Source: Peromyscus leucopus (lineage: Eukaryota; Chordata; Mammalia; Rodentia; Cricetidae). From it: DNA of 64,000 nt. A program made the translations under genes and the position numbers. Within the stretch, counting starts at the first letter, position 1. The number at the start of each line of letters is the position of its first letter. Positions 54,365-64,000 of this stretch are shown here, piece after piece. The notes under the pieces are model-generated. The model had not been told where the DNA came from and searched no databases. It saw only the letters and a program-made list of their open reading frames with translations. The DNA lies in assembly GCF_004664715.2 (NCBI RefSeq), contig NC_051068.1, forward strand, positions 55,934,953 to 55,998,952, written 5' to 3'.

Positions 54365-55371
54365 CGGGCCCTTTGTCTAAAAGGGTCAGTCATCTATGTT
54401 GTCTCCTCTGGTTGGCAGGTTCTTTCTGGGGTTGGGCCTCGCTTTGGTCTGGTCAATGGTCTAGTTACGTTGCTGTAAGCTGTCTATTGGATATCTTCTC
54501 ATCTACTCCAGAACATTGAAACAGAGCATTATTCTTGGATTCAGAGCATTTGGTCAATGCAAACACTTATTTGATAGCATGTAACTTTTTTCTGCCATTA
54601 TTTCCCCAATATCTAATTATGAATTTCTTTCTGTAATCTCTAATGTTTATTGTAACCCTGGCCCCTTTAATTTAGAAATTCTGTGAGCATCAGATCATTA
54701 AGGAGCTAAAGAGGTGCTTTTTCCTCCAGTACAGCAAGGTGGAAGTGTTGGGAGACACCCCCCCACACACCCAGGATGTGCAACGGCGCACTCCCATCTC
54801 TATTTGTTGAATAGAGAAGCCAATTTCTGTACTCTTCAGGCCTGTAGCAAGTTTCTCTCCAGATGGTGTACTTCAGGGTTCCTCCCTGTTTAGTTGGGAG
54901 ACTCTTTTGAGCTGTTTGGGTTCTGTTGAACCATTTACACCATTACACATTTATATGACAGGCCATATCCATGCGGAAGATCTTTTGACCAATTTGAGCA
55001 TTTTGTTGAACCATTTTGGTGCTTGCTATATGACATGGGAGACTGAAATATGTTGGTCATTCAGGGCTCTCCTGAGCCATGGGGTTCTAGTGGACCATTT
55101 GGGATATGGATGGGGAAAGGCATTAACATCTCGACTATAAATTGTTTAGCCAAGAAGAATGCTGTGTGTGACATTTTGCTGTCCCCTAGAGAAAATTCTG
55201 ACTGACTCGTCTTTTACAAATTTACTGTGACTTATCTAAGTGTATTCTGAATTAATGTAATTGTTTTTGTATCATTTTGCATCTGGGGAGCATTAGGCAA
55301 AAGTTAATCTGCCCCTAGGGTTTATTACTGAATAGCAAACCTCTTGCCATTTCATTGGCATACATAACTTA

Positions 55372-55373
<2 letters not shown>
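54365..55373. other. Anonymous non-coding sequence
   Basis: T-rich with several 'ttgaacca(t)tt' phrases at 54925-55105, which might be a decayed ERV leader. I cannot assign it. Confidence 0.4.

Positions 55374-55411
<38 letters not shown>
55374..55411 (+). repeat. (TG)n microsatellite
   Basis: About 18 TG units. Confidence 0.96.
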
Positions 55412-55413
<2 letters not shown>

Positions 55414-56173
55414 TTATGATTGTGAGTGCTGGGAGATGGCTTTTGGACTACATGAATATATATGAGCTATTGCCTGTCTCTTCTCTCTTCCTTTGAGATG
55501 ATGGTTAACTAAAATTCAAGCACTGACTGTAAATTTGGGTCTGAAGAAAAATTGCTTATGCAAGAACTTTATCTCAATCACGCCTAATTAGAATGTAAAT
55601 ATACAGAAATGCTAATTTAGAGCTTCCTGGTAGAACGGTTTAGGGATGGCGTTTATGAATGGCAACTGGTGGGATGGTTTGGCTCTGACGCTTCCAAATG
55701 TTAATTCTAGAAACTGAGGCTGAGGGGAAAAACCTTGCTACAGGATTTATAAGATATAAAATGATTTGCAAGAAAAATCTAAAAGCAGATCATCTTAATT
55801 TGGCATATATATAAAATGTAGCTTTAACTATGTGTTAAAAGACCTGATAAATCTATGCTGTCTTATAAACTTAGGTATTCGTTTCTTGCAAAACTTATTA
55901 AAAATCACATTTTCACTGCGTTAAATATGATTCATAAAATATTAAAACATTTTAAATACAGAATTAAATGATAGCTCCACTCCTAAAGCAAATACTTTAG
56001 AGACCATAAACATATAAACTGCTTTACTAAAAGCACAGTTAATTTCTGTAAAACAACATTCACTGAATTCATAAGATAAAATTGTTGAGCTACAAAATTT
56101 TATATTGGCTAATTAAAATGTTTAATCATATGGGTGTATAGTATGTGTATATGGTGTGTGGGCAAGTACGCGC

Positions 56174-56175
<2 letters not shown>
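55412..56175. other. Anonymous AT-rich sequence
   Basis: Strongly AT-rich with no identifiable element. Confidence 0.45.
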
Positions 56176-56178
<3 letters not shown>

Positions 56179-56221
<43 letters not shown>

Positions 56222-56222
56222 A
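56179..56222 (+). repeat. (TG)n microsatellite
   Basis: About 21 TG units after a short 'gcatata' interruption. Confidence 0.96.
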
Positions 56223-56445
56223 CACCTGAACATGTGCACCTGGAGGTCAGATACAGATATTGGTCCTCTACTGCTCCAGCCAGCAGGGCTTCAACGGGAA
56301 CTCGACCACCCTAAGGACGGAATGATAGGGACAGGAGACACAAAGGAATACACCAAGACAAGATTCTGATCAAGGTGCAACTTTATTTTTCTCCAGGAGG
56401 GTTTATATAGTTTCTGCAGGGTGGGGGAAGCAAGAAGCTGTTATC

Positions 56446-56612
56446 AGCCGGGCGGGCGGTGGTGGCGCACGCCTTTAATCCCAGCACTCGGGAGGCAGAG
56501 CCAGGCGGATCTCTGTGAGTTCGAGGCCAGCCTGGGCTACCAAGTGAGTCCCAGGAAAGGCGCAAAGCTACACAGAGAAACCCTGTCTCAAAAAACCAAA
56601 AAAAAAAAAAAA
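56446..56612 (+). mobile_element. Young full-length B1 with intact TSD
   Basis: 'gccgggcgggcggtggtggc' to a poly(A) tail. AAGCTGTTATC is duplicated at 56435-56445 and 56613-56623. A few positions differ from the 20643 and 62828 copies. Confidence 0.95.
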
Positions 56613-56821
56613 AAGCTGTTATCTGCATAGGGTGGGGCAAGCTAACAGGATGTTTGTATAGGATGTTTACGGGGTGAAAAGGTCAAGGGCTCTGACTCAA
56701 GTCCTGTTGCTAGGCAACCTGACCGTAAGATGATCTAGTTCCCTGTCTTATTGGGGGTCTGTATTTTTCCACTAACTAGAGATTCTGTCCTTGTCCCTGA
56801 CACTCTACTATCACTCTCAAC

Positions 56822-57045
56822 TTCATTTCTTTTTTGACACAGGGTCTCTCATTGAGCCTGGACTTTCACCATTTGGGATAAGCTCACAGGCCAAGGAGAT
56901 CACTAGGACCTGTCTGTTTCCTCCTCTCCCTACCTCTGAACTACAGACACATATCACCCTGCCTAGCATGTATGTGGATGCTGGGGATTAAAACCCACAT
57001 TCTCAGGCTCATGCAGCAAGTACTTTACCCATGATCTCAGCCAGG
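56822..57045 (-). mobile_element. B4-like SINE, antisense
   Basis: 'ttgacacagggtctctcatt', 'gagcctggactttcacca' and 'tgctggggattaaaacccac' are the reverse complement of a B1-like plus tRNA-like (B4) element. Confidence 0.68.
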
Positions 57046-57076
57046 ATTCCTCAATCTATGAGCCCAAATAAACCCT

Positions 57077-57097
57077 TCCTTCCTTCCTTCCTTCCTT
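57077..57097 (+). repeat. (CTTC)n short microsatellite
   Basis: Five CTTC units following an 'aataaaccc' phrase. Confidence 0.9.
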
Positions 57098-57215
57098 AAG
57101 ATGCTCCCATCAGGTTGTTTGGTAAAGCAGCAAGACAAGCAACTAGTGCAGATCTTCATTGTCAGCTTAACTTTATTGAAAATACACTTCTGCATGTTTC
57201 CATGAAGTGCCCTTA

Positions 57216-57579
57216 TATCTTGGTCAGTGTTCTATTGCTATGAAGAGATACCATGGTCACTTCAACTCTTATAAAGGAAAGCACTTAATTGGGGCTTGTT
57301 TACAGTTTCGGAGCTTTAGTCCTTTATCATCATGGCAGGAAGCATGGTGGCACACAGGCAGACATGGTGCTGGAGAAGCAGCTGAGAGTTCTACATCTGG
57401 ATCCTAAGACACCAGGAAGAGAGAGATTCTGGGACTGTACTAAGCTTTTGAAACCACAGAGCCCACCAACGTAGGTGACACACTTCTTCCAACAAGGCCA
57501 CACCTACTCCAAGGATGTCACTCCCTAAGCATTCAAAAATAAGAGCCTATGGAGAGCCATTCTTATTTAAACCACCACA
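57216..57579 (-). mobile_element. ORR1-like MaLR LTR, antisense
   Basis: 'cttggtcagtgttctattgc', 'gaaagcacttaattggggct', 'gcacacaggcagacatggtg' and the end 'tttaaaccaccaca'. Confidence 0.92.
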
Positions 57580-57682
57580 TGGCTTCTCTCAGGTTATAGC
57601 AGCTGCAGGGTCATTGTTAAATTTGTACAGGATACTGGGAACAAGATCTTATAGGCCAGTTAGGACTCCACCATACTTTATT

Positions 57683-58183
57683 GTAGCAGGAATCTTAAAT
57701 GGTCTTATTAATAAAAACAAACCCAAAGCCAAGTATTGGGGTGAACGCTGAATGATCAGAGAAACAGAACAAACCAAGCTTCCTCACCTCGCCAGTTCCC
57801 CAGCTGATCTGTTTCCTCAGACTGGAAACCTCTGTGTTCTCAACTGGAATGAATCTCAGCTGAACTGCTTCTCGCAAGCCTGAAAGCTTAACCAGCCTAG
57901 TTCCCGGTCCTCACGCCTTACATACCTTTCTGCTTTCTGCCCTCACTTCCTGGGATTAAAGGCTCACTTTCTGGGATTAAAGGCGTGTGTCACCATGCCT
58001 GGCTGTTTCCAATGTGGCTTTAAATTCACAGAAATCTGGATGATTCTCTGCCTCCAGAAGGCTAGGATTAAAGGCGTGAGTGCCACAATTTTCTGGCCTC
58101 TATATCTAGTGGCTGTTCTGTTCTCTGATCCCAGACAAGTTTATTAGGGTGCACAATATTTTGGGGAACACAATATCACCACA
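57683..58183 (-). mobile_element. Solo LTR with 6-bp TSD (CTTTAT), cricetid ERVK-like family
   Basis: CTTTAT at 57677-57682 and 58184-58189 flanks TGTAGCAGG...CACCACA, 501 bp. It is the longest copy here, with tandem 'gggattaaaggc' units at 57952-57985 and another near 58064. Confidence 0.92.
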
Positions 58184-58189
58184 CTTTAT

Positions 58190-59220
58190 TCTGGTAAAAC
58201 AGCAGAAATATAGCAGATAACTGGTAGTTTCTGGACAGCTTCACATTCATATGCCTTTTCTGTCCCTAAGGAAAATGCAACCTCCCTTCAAAGAAGGAAC
58301 TGAAAAGTCCACACAACAACTAAATGCAACCCAAATCTCAGAAGTTATAAATAATGTTTTGGGGGGACATTTGTAATTCAGGTGCTTCATAAACTAAAAG
58401 TTATTTAAAACTGTCCAGTTGTCCTGCTTTTACTTCACACCAGCACCCATGTGTAACAATGGAGCAGAGATAAGATGTGCACCGTGAGACTCCCTTTCAG
58501 AAAAGGTAGAAAACACAGAGATTGCAGGGGGATTTCCAGTTCTCCTGGGCAGGACATTGTATAAATATTCTGTCGATAAAGAAACTTATCTGCCTGGCCC
58601 AGTTTGCTCTGTGGAAATAGCTCTTGTATTCCCCACAGATCCAGATGTGCACAGTAGAAGGTACAGTACATGTCTATTGCCAACCAGGGCCACATCTACG
58701 GTAAGCATTAGAACTTTGGTACTTGCTCAGGGTTGAATAACGAGCTGTTGCAAGCTAGGGAAGGAAACAAAAAAAAAATTCTCTCAAAAATATAAAGGAT
58801 TCTTGAGTTGGAGACAATCCAGTGCAGAATTCCTTACCTTCTCTCTCTTTACCAGAAAGCAGTTGAGAAATCCAGTCAAAAACAGAAACAAGACAAAACA
58901 AAACAGTACTCCCCCCCACCACCACCATATCTCTTTTCCTGCTTGAAAATTGTGTGTGAATTGTTCACAATGCTGCATATCAGCTCTAAGGACACAGCCA
59001 GAGAAGAACCAACCAGCAGAATCTCTGTCCATAAATACCCCTTCCCAGGGCTGATCCTTTTTTCCTTCATCTGGTCATTTCCCTATAATTTAGTTTCCTT
59101 CTTTGGTATGTTCCTATGTCATTAAAGATGGCTCTACTGCCAGATGTGCTGTGAACACATATGGCCGCTTCTTTATCTCTTATCCATCGTCTTTTATTAT
59201 AAAAGTCGATGCTAAAATTT
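58190..59220. other. Anonymous non-coding sequence
   Basis: No repeat family or exon recognised. Frames near 58784-59125 are open on both strands and have no domain. Confidence 0.45.
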
Positions 59221-59221
59221 G

Positions 59222-59668
59222 GAACTTAAGTGCCCCCTAAAAACCCATCTGCTAAAGAACTGGACCCCAGTGTGGCACTGCTGGTAGGTGATGGAACCTT
59301 TAGGAAGTGAAACTGTGTGAGATCCAGAGGTCGCTGGGGGCAGAGGTCACTGGGGGCATGCACTAGAAGAGGAGTGTGGGACCTTGGCCCACTCATCTTC
59401 TCCGTTTTCAACTTCGGAAGATAAGGTAAATGGCTGTGCTCTGCTACCTGAAGCCACCTTGGTGTGCTTGCCGCCACGCTGCAAGCCCAGAGGAAAGGAC
59501 CTACCAACCATGGACTGGAACTGATAAAAACCATGAATAGTATTGTAAAATAAATAATAATAATAATAATAATAATAGTAATAATAACCATGACCAAATC
59601 AAACTTTTCTCTTTAATTGTTGGTTTATCACAGGAATTTGCTGGGGTAATGGAAAGCTACCTAACACA
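59222..59668 (+). mobile_element. Old MaLR (MST/MLT-like) LTR
   Basis: 'aactggaccccagtgtggca', 'ttaggaagtgaaactgtgtg' and 'ctgctacctgaagccacctt' follow an old MaLR order. A later ATA-repeat (59550-59585) lies near its A-rich part. Confidence 0.6.
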
Positions 59669-59937
59669 GTGTGTCTCAGATAGAAAATTATGAGGGCTGA
59701 GGGAGAAAAATACATTTCTCTTCTTCTCAGTGTGGCATTTGTCAACACAAAGTTCTCAAAGTCTTTGTAGGTTCTGGCGTCCTGTCTGTCTGCTCCAGTA
59801 TCCATGCTCAGCTCCTCTTCCCCAGTCAGGTTTCTTTAATCTGGTTGGTTTACTTTCAGCCTCGGAGTCTAACCTTGGCCTCTCTCCTTCATTTTATTTA
59901 GTTACCCCGTGTAAACACTCAGACACAAGCAATTTAG

Positions 59938-60245
59938 AGAAGAAAGCTTGCTTTTAGTGCACAGTTCAGAGTACATTCCACCGTGGTGGAGAAGTCTGTG
60001 CAAGAGCTTGAAGCGGATGGTCACACACATCAGCAGTCAGCCGGAGAGAACAGTGAATGCTTGGAGCTCAGCTCCCTCCCTTCTCAGTCAGTGTCGGGCA
60101 GCCTATGAACTGCGCCACCCACATTTGAGGGTGGGTCTTTCCACCTCAACCCAATTAAAATCCCTCACAGACATGCCCACGGGCCAGTCTAGTCTAGACA
60201 GTCCCTCACTGAAACTCTTTCCCCAGGTAATTCAGATCCTGCCAA
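59938..60245 (-). mobile_element. Old MaLR LTR, antisense
   Basis: 'gtggtggagaagtctgtgca', 'cacatttgagggtgggtctt' and 'cctcacagacatgcccacgg' are the antisense MT/ORR1-related order. Confidence 0.68.
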
Positions 60246-60871
60246 ACTGGCGATTACAATGAACCATCACACCCTGAGTCGATCTGAAGTAAGAAATCTG
60301 AGTGGGAGATCCACACCCTTATTCTGGTCTTTGCCCGAGGCCCTAAAATTTTTTTGAAGTCAGAATAGACCTTTAAGAAAAATTTTTAGAAGTTCAGAAA
60401 TAGTTGGCCTTCCTGCCTCTTGGAGCTCCGAATCCCTGGGCTCACTTCAGTTTCTTTGTTTATAAATGGTTGCTTCCTTCCAGAGCTAGCCTCTACTAGT
60501 ACAATCTCCAAAAAGAAGAAAAGGTGAACTCATATTCTCACATTCTGATTTTGCCTCTTCCCTTGGAACAGCTAGCTGACAGTCCAAATCCAGTCTTAAC
60601 AAGTATACTGCGTGCAAACGTCACTGGTCTCCAGCCTGAACTTTTTAGACTGTCGCTGTTACACTGTTGCCAAAGGTAGCAGAGAGAATGCCACCCTTTA
60701 TTTAAAGCTGAAAACCCAAACTTGAAAAGAAGCAGATACAAAATAAGCACTCTGCCCTCTGTCCTTTGCCTAAAACTAGGGCATAGATATTATCAAGGTG
60801 TTCACCCCACCCCATCCTTACCCCCCACCCCAGCTCTGGTTTGTTTTCCCTGTGGCTATGATAAACATCAT
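60246..60871. other. Anonymous non-coding sequence
   Basis: No recognisable element. The C-rich stretch at 60805-60832 is low complexity. Confidence 0.45.
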
Positions 60872-61340
60872 TGTAGTAGAATAAATATTATTTTAAGGTG
60901 TGTTACTTTTGTTTATGTTGCTTTTGTTTAACTCTGTGAAGCTGTGTGACTGTGCCTGTCTAAAACACCTGATGGTCTAATAAAGAACTGGCCAACAGTA
61001 AGGCAGGAGAAAGGATAGGTGGGACTGGCAGGCAGAGAATATATAAAGGGAGAAATCTGGGAAGAAGAAGTCGAGCAGCCAGAGAAGGAGGAGGACCCAG
61101 GGGCCAGTCACCCAGCTACACTGCAAGCCATGGAGTAAGAGTAAGATTCACAGAAGTAAGAGAATGAGAAAAGCCCAGAGGCAAAAGGTAGATGGGATAA
61201 TTTAAGAAAAAGCTGGCTAAAAACTAAGCCAAGCTAAGGCCGGGCATTCATAAGTAATAATAAGCCTCCGTGTGAGATTTATTTGGGTGCAGGGTGGCAG
61301 GCCCCCCCCCAAAAAAAAGAGTAAAAAAACAAAAACAACA
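60872..61340 (+). mobile_element. ERVK-like LTR
   Basis: 'gtgtgttacttttgtttatg', 'cacctgatggtctaataaag', 'agaatatataaagggagaaa' (TATA) and 'taagcctccgtgtgagattt' give a complete LTR layout. A C-run/A-run boundary lies at 61303-61318. Confidence 0.72.
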
Positions 61341-61344
61341 CACC

Positions 61345-61660
61345 ATGACCAAAACAACATGGAGATGAAAGGAACTTTCTCCATCATTGGGAGAAATCAA
61401 TACAAGAGCTCAGGCAGAAACCGTGGAAGAACGCTGCTTACCCACTGCTTCCAGGCATATGCTCAGCTACCTTTTTATACAGTCCAGGTCCACCTGCCTA
61501 GGGATGGTACCACCCACAGTGGACTGGGCTGCTCCATCAATTAGCCATCAAGAAAACGCCTCCTAAAAATGTCCATAGCCGAATCTAATGGAGTCAATTC
61601 CCTACCTAAGGTGTCCTCTTCCCAAGTGTGTTGAGTTGACAAACGAGATTAGCTTTTACA
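61345..61660 (-). mobile_element. MT-like MaLR LTR, antisense, diverged
   Basis: 'accatgaccaaaacaacatg', 'cacccacagtggactgggct' and 'gttgagttgacaaacgagat' retain the antisense MT-like order. Confidence 0.72.
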
Positions 61661-62613
61661 CCTCCCTATGAAGAACAGAAGTTAATGACCACAGACAACT
61701 CCAAATCATTATAATCTCAGAGTGTGGGTGATCTGTGATCTGTATGGCAAGTCTCTTGGGACTATACTCTATCTTCAGTTAGCTCCTGGGTGTATTTACC
61801 TTCCCACAGCTACTGTCCTGAAGACTCAGTCCTTCCCCTTGGTCTAGTTATTCCTCTCTCTAAAAGAACCATATGAATATACATAATCATATACCAATTA
61901 AATTCTTTGCCTCAACAGAAAGCTATATAAGCCCAAATTCTAAGCACTCCATTGAGTCACTGAGTACCACATATCAGCCTGGTTGGTGTACGTGTTAGGA
62001 GCTTCTGCGTGTTTATCTTTTGTTAATCTCTGTTGTCAGTCTAATTTACAGGGCCTCAAACACAGAACCTAAGAATGTAGAGGAAGCTTTTTCTTCTATT
62101 ACTTCAAATAATCTATAATTAAGTGACTCTAGACCCTAAAGAAGAGGGCTGAAGAATAATGAAGGCTATTTCCATCACAAGGCAATCACCATTGCCTGGG
62201 AATTCTGCTCTACCTAGCTATTCATGAAGCTGGATTCCACAGTATTCTGATATCAGAACTGAGTTGTTACCTGCTTAATAAAGCTGAATCATGGCTATAA
62301 GTTGGTTCCAGCATTGTCTAAGGAGGGGAAAGAGGTAGCCTGGTACTCTAAGACCCAAACCTCTCCCATTCACAAAGCCTTAGTTACAATGAAGGAGTTC
62401 TGCCCAAGTTGATGGAATGAGAGGCTGTCTACAAGTGGAAAATGTTCAGTTCCAAGTGTTTTCCCCTGAGGGGTAGACCAGACTTTCTACGTGTACAGAA
62501 AGGTTACCCACACCCATTCCTTACCAGACCTTTCACGGAGGGCAGAGCTCTGCTGATTCCCGCTGTAGCACTTGGTGAAAGAAACCAATTGCCATCAAGA
62601 AACTTGAACCCAT
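61661..62613. other. Anonymous non-coding sequence
   Basis: No element or gene recognised. Confidence 0.45.
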
Positions 62614-62817
62614 GGGGCTGGAGAGATGGCTCCGAGGTTAAGAGCACTGGCTGCTCTTCCCGAGGTCATGAGTTCGATTCCCAGCAACCACATGGTGGCT
62701 TATAATCATTTGTAGTGGAATCTAGTGCCCGCTTCTGCTGTAAAGGTGGACATGCAGATAGAGCACTCTGTATACATAAAATAAGTAAACTGATTTATTT
62801 AATTTTTTTTAAAAAAA
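62614..62817 (+). mobile_element. B2 SINE with TSD
   Basis: 'ggggctggagagatggctcc', 'gagttcgattcccagcaacc' and 'cccgcttctgctgtaaaggt', A-rich tail. AAGAAACTTGAA upstream and AAGAAGCTTGAA downstream form the duplication. Confidence 0.92.
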
Positions 62818-62827
62818 GAAGCTTGAA

Positions 62828-62998
62828 GCCGGGCGTTGGTGGCGCACGCCTTTAATCCCAGCACTCGGGAGGCAGAGCCAGGCGGATCTCTGTGAGTTCG
62901 AGGCCAGCCTGGGCTACCAAGTGAGCTCCAGGAAAGGCGCAAAGCTACACAGAGAAACCCTGTCTCGAAAAACCAAAAAAAAAAAAAAAAAAAAAAAG
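62828..62998 (+). mobile_element. Young full-length B1 inserted at the B2 target copy
   Basis: 'gccgggcgttggtggcgcac' to a long A tail. AGAAGCTTGAA precedes and follows it, so it landed in the right-hand target duplication of the B2 and copied it again. Confidence 0.94.
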
Positions 62999-63051
62999 AA
63001 GCTTGAACCCTGCCTCACTAAACATTTCAGCAACAAGCACATTATGTTGTA

Positions 63052-63429
63052 GAAGGTGGCATGGACTTGCTGAGTGGCCTGAGTGGCCTATGCTGCAACC
63101 TGGGGCCATGGTTTGGGCCCAAGCAGCAGCAGAGGGCCATGTCTGGGTCTGTGGCCCTACTGTAGCCACCTGACTACCACCTAGGACCATGTTACAGTCT
63201 GGGGACCACGTTGCTGCTGTGCCACCCAGGGCCTTGGTGACGTTGGGGCCCAAGCTGATGGTGATGGCCATGTCTGGGTCTGTGGTCCTTCTGGGTCTGT
63301 GTTGATGTATGTTGCTCATGTGTTTAACCATGTATTGAAGTATGAGGGCCATGCTGAATTAACCTGACCCCTCCATGACTCCTGAAAGGGAAAGCTGGTC
63401 CTGCCTCTCATAGGAGAGCTTCCATCCCA

Positions 63430-63464
<35 letters not shown>

Positions 63465-63890
63465 CTCTATACCACCTCCCTGCTCCAGCACCTGGGAAAG
63501 GTGGTCCCAACCCTCACCATAGGCATGGGAGAGCTGGCCCTGCCCTTCACTGAGAGGGGTGGTCCCAGCAGGCTGGACTGACACCCCCAGCTACCACTCA
63601 GGCACAAATACAGGGCTTTGAGTTGGCTCATCCCTATATCTACCTCAATGATGACCTGAAAGAGCATGTGAAGGGGCAGGTCCTGCCGAAATATAGCTGC
63701 AGGATCTCCATGGCTGGGGTGAGTGGGGAGGGTGGCCTTGGGATATCTGAGAGGAGTTTCAGAGAGGGTCCAGTATGGATGGTGTACCAGAAGCCAGAGG
63801 CCTTGAGCCAGACCAACAACTCATTACACAGTGAACATTTGCAAGTAAAACTCTTTGGACAAAAGGGAATACAGCATGACTGTGGTTGGA
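63052..63890 (-). repeat. Second, inverted copy of the GC-rich composite repeat
   Basis: Its reverse complement contains 'cagacccagacatggccctc', as in the array at 16 kb. From 63602 on it matches the 14560-14780 part, including 'ttggtctggctcaaggcctc'. A CA run (63433-63461) is specific to this copy. Only one or two array units are present. Confidence 0.68.
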
Positions 63891-63891
63891 A

Positions 63892-64000
63892 GTTTTCCTG
63901 TGTCCTGGCTGGCCAGCGGTCAGGACAAATCTCTCCCACTCATGTCCCCCAAGTAAATATATAGAAGCTTATATTAATTATAACTGCTTGGCTATTAGCT
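63892..64000 (-). mobile_element. Possible LTR fragment at the window edge
   Basis: 'cttatattaattataactgc' with 'ttggctattagct' resembles the antisense R/U5 part of rodent class II LTRs. Truncated by the window end, so assignment is weak. Confidence 0.4.

Overview
The window is nuclear DNA from a myomorph rodent, most likely a cricetid (deer mouse, hamster or vole group). It is dense with rodent-specific SINEs (B1, B2, B3, B4, ID), ORR1- and MT-like MaLR LTRs, Lx-type L1 3' UTRs and long TG/GA microsatellites. The young B1 copies carry a 3' half I associate with cricetids rather than house mouse. I find no exon-like coding gene on either strand. Nearly every longer open frame lies in a microsatellite or a transposon, so the window reads as intergenic or deep intronic sequence. 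All family names come from memory of the sequences; no repeat library was run.

Layout. 0-9 kb: mostly anonymous sequence with B1/B3 SINEs, MIR and MER5 relics and large GA, GAAA and TG tracts. 9-17 kb: MaLR LTRs, an Lx L1 3' end split by a minus-strand ERV piece with a clear polypurine tract, and a GC-rich composite repeat of about 2.5 kb with a ~210 bp tandem array. 18-20 kb: an L1 split by a 6-bp-TSD LTR and flanked by inverted copies of one non-transposon segment. 20-24 kb: SINEs and MaLR LTRs laid over an old antisense L1. 25-32 kb: ERV LTRs and anonymous DNA. 32.7-35.8 kb: two L1s, one with a twin-primed 5' inversion. 35.8-38.7 kb: the most deeply nested stretch. One ORR1 LTR is interrupted by another LTR and by a tRNA-Glu-primed ERV, itself interrupted by an L1. 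At its far edge a complete CCA-ended tRNA-Glu copy is fused to the U5 terminus. 39-41 kb: an L1 whose endonuclease region is joined directly to its 3' UTR. 41-46 kb: a relic ERV env fragment, then the least repetitive block of the window (about 42.8-44.2 kb), a candidate regulatory region. 46-64 kb: MaLR and other LTRs, a relic L2 with a 115-bp segment copied into a nearby LTR, young B1/B2 insertions, and a second, inverted copy of the GC-rich composite repeat at the end.

There is no operon or pathway to describe. The content is a record of insertion, nesting and repair. The observations most worth pursuing are the tRNA-primer fossil at 37.6-37.7 kb, the inverted arms around the 18.6-19.7 kb L1, the templated insertion at 50.5 kb, and the LTR family carrying SINE-like promoter motifs.
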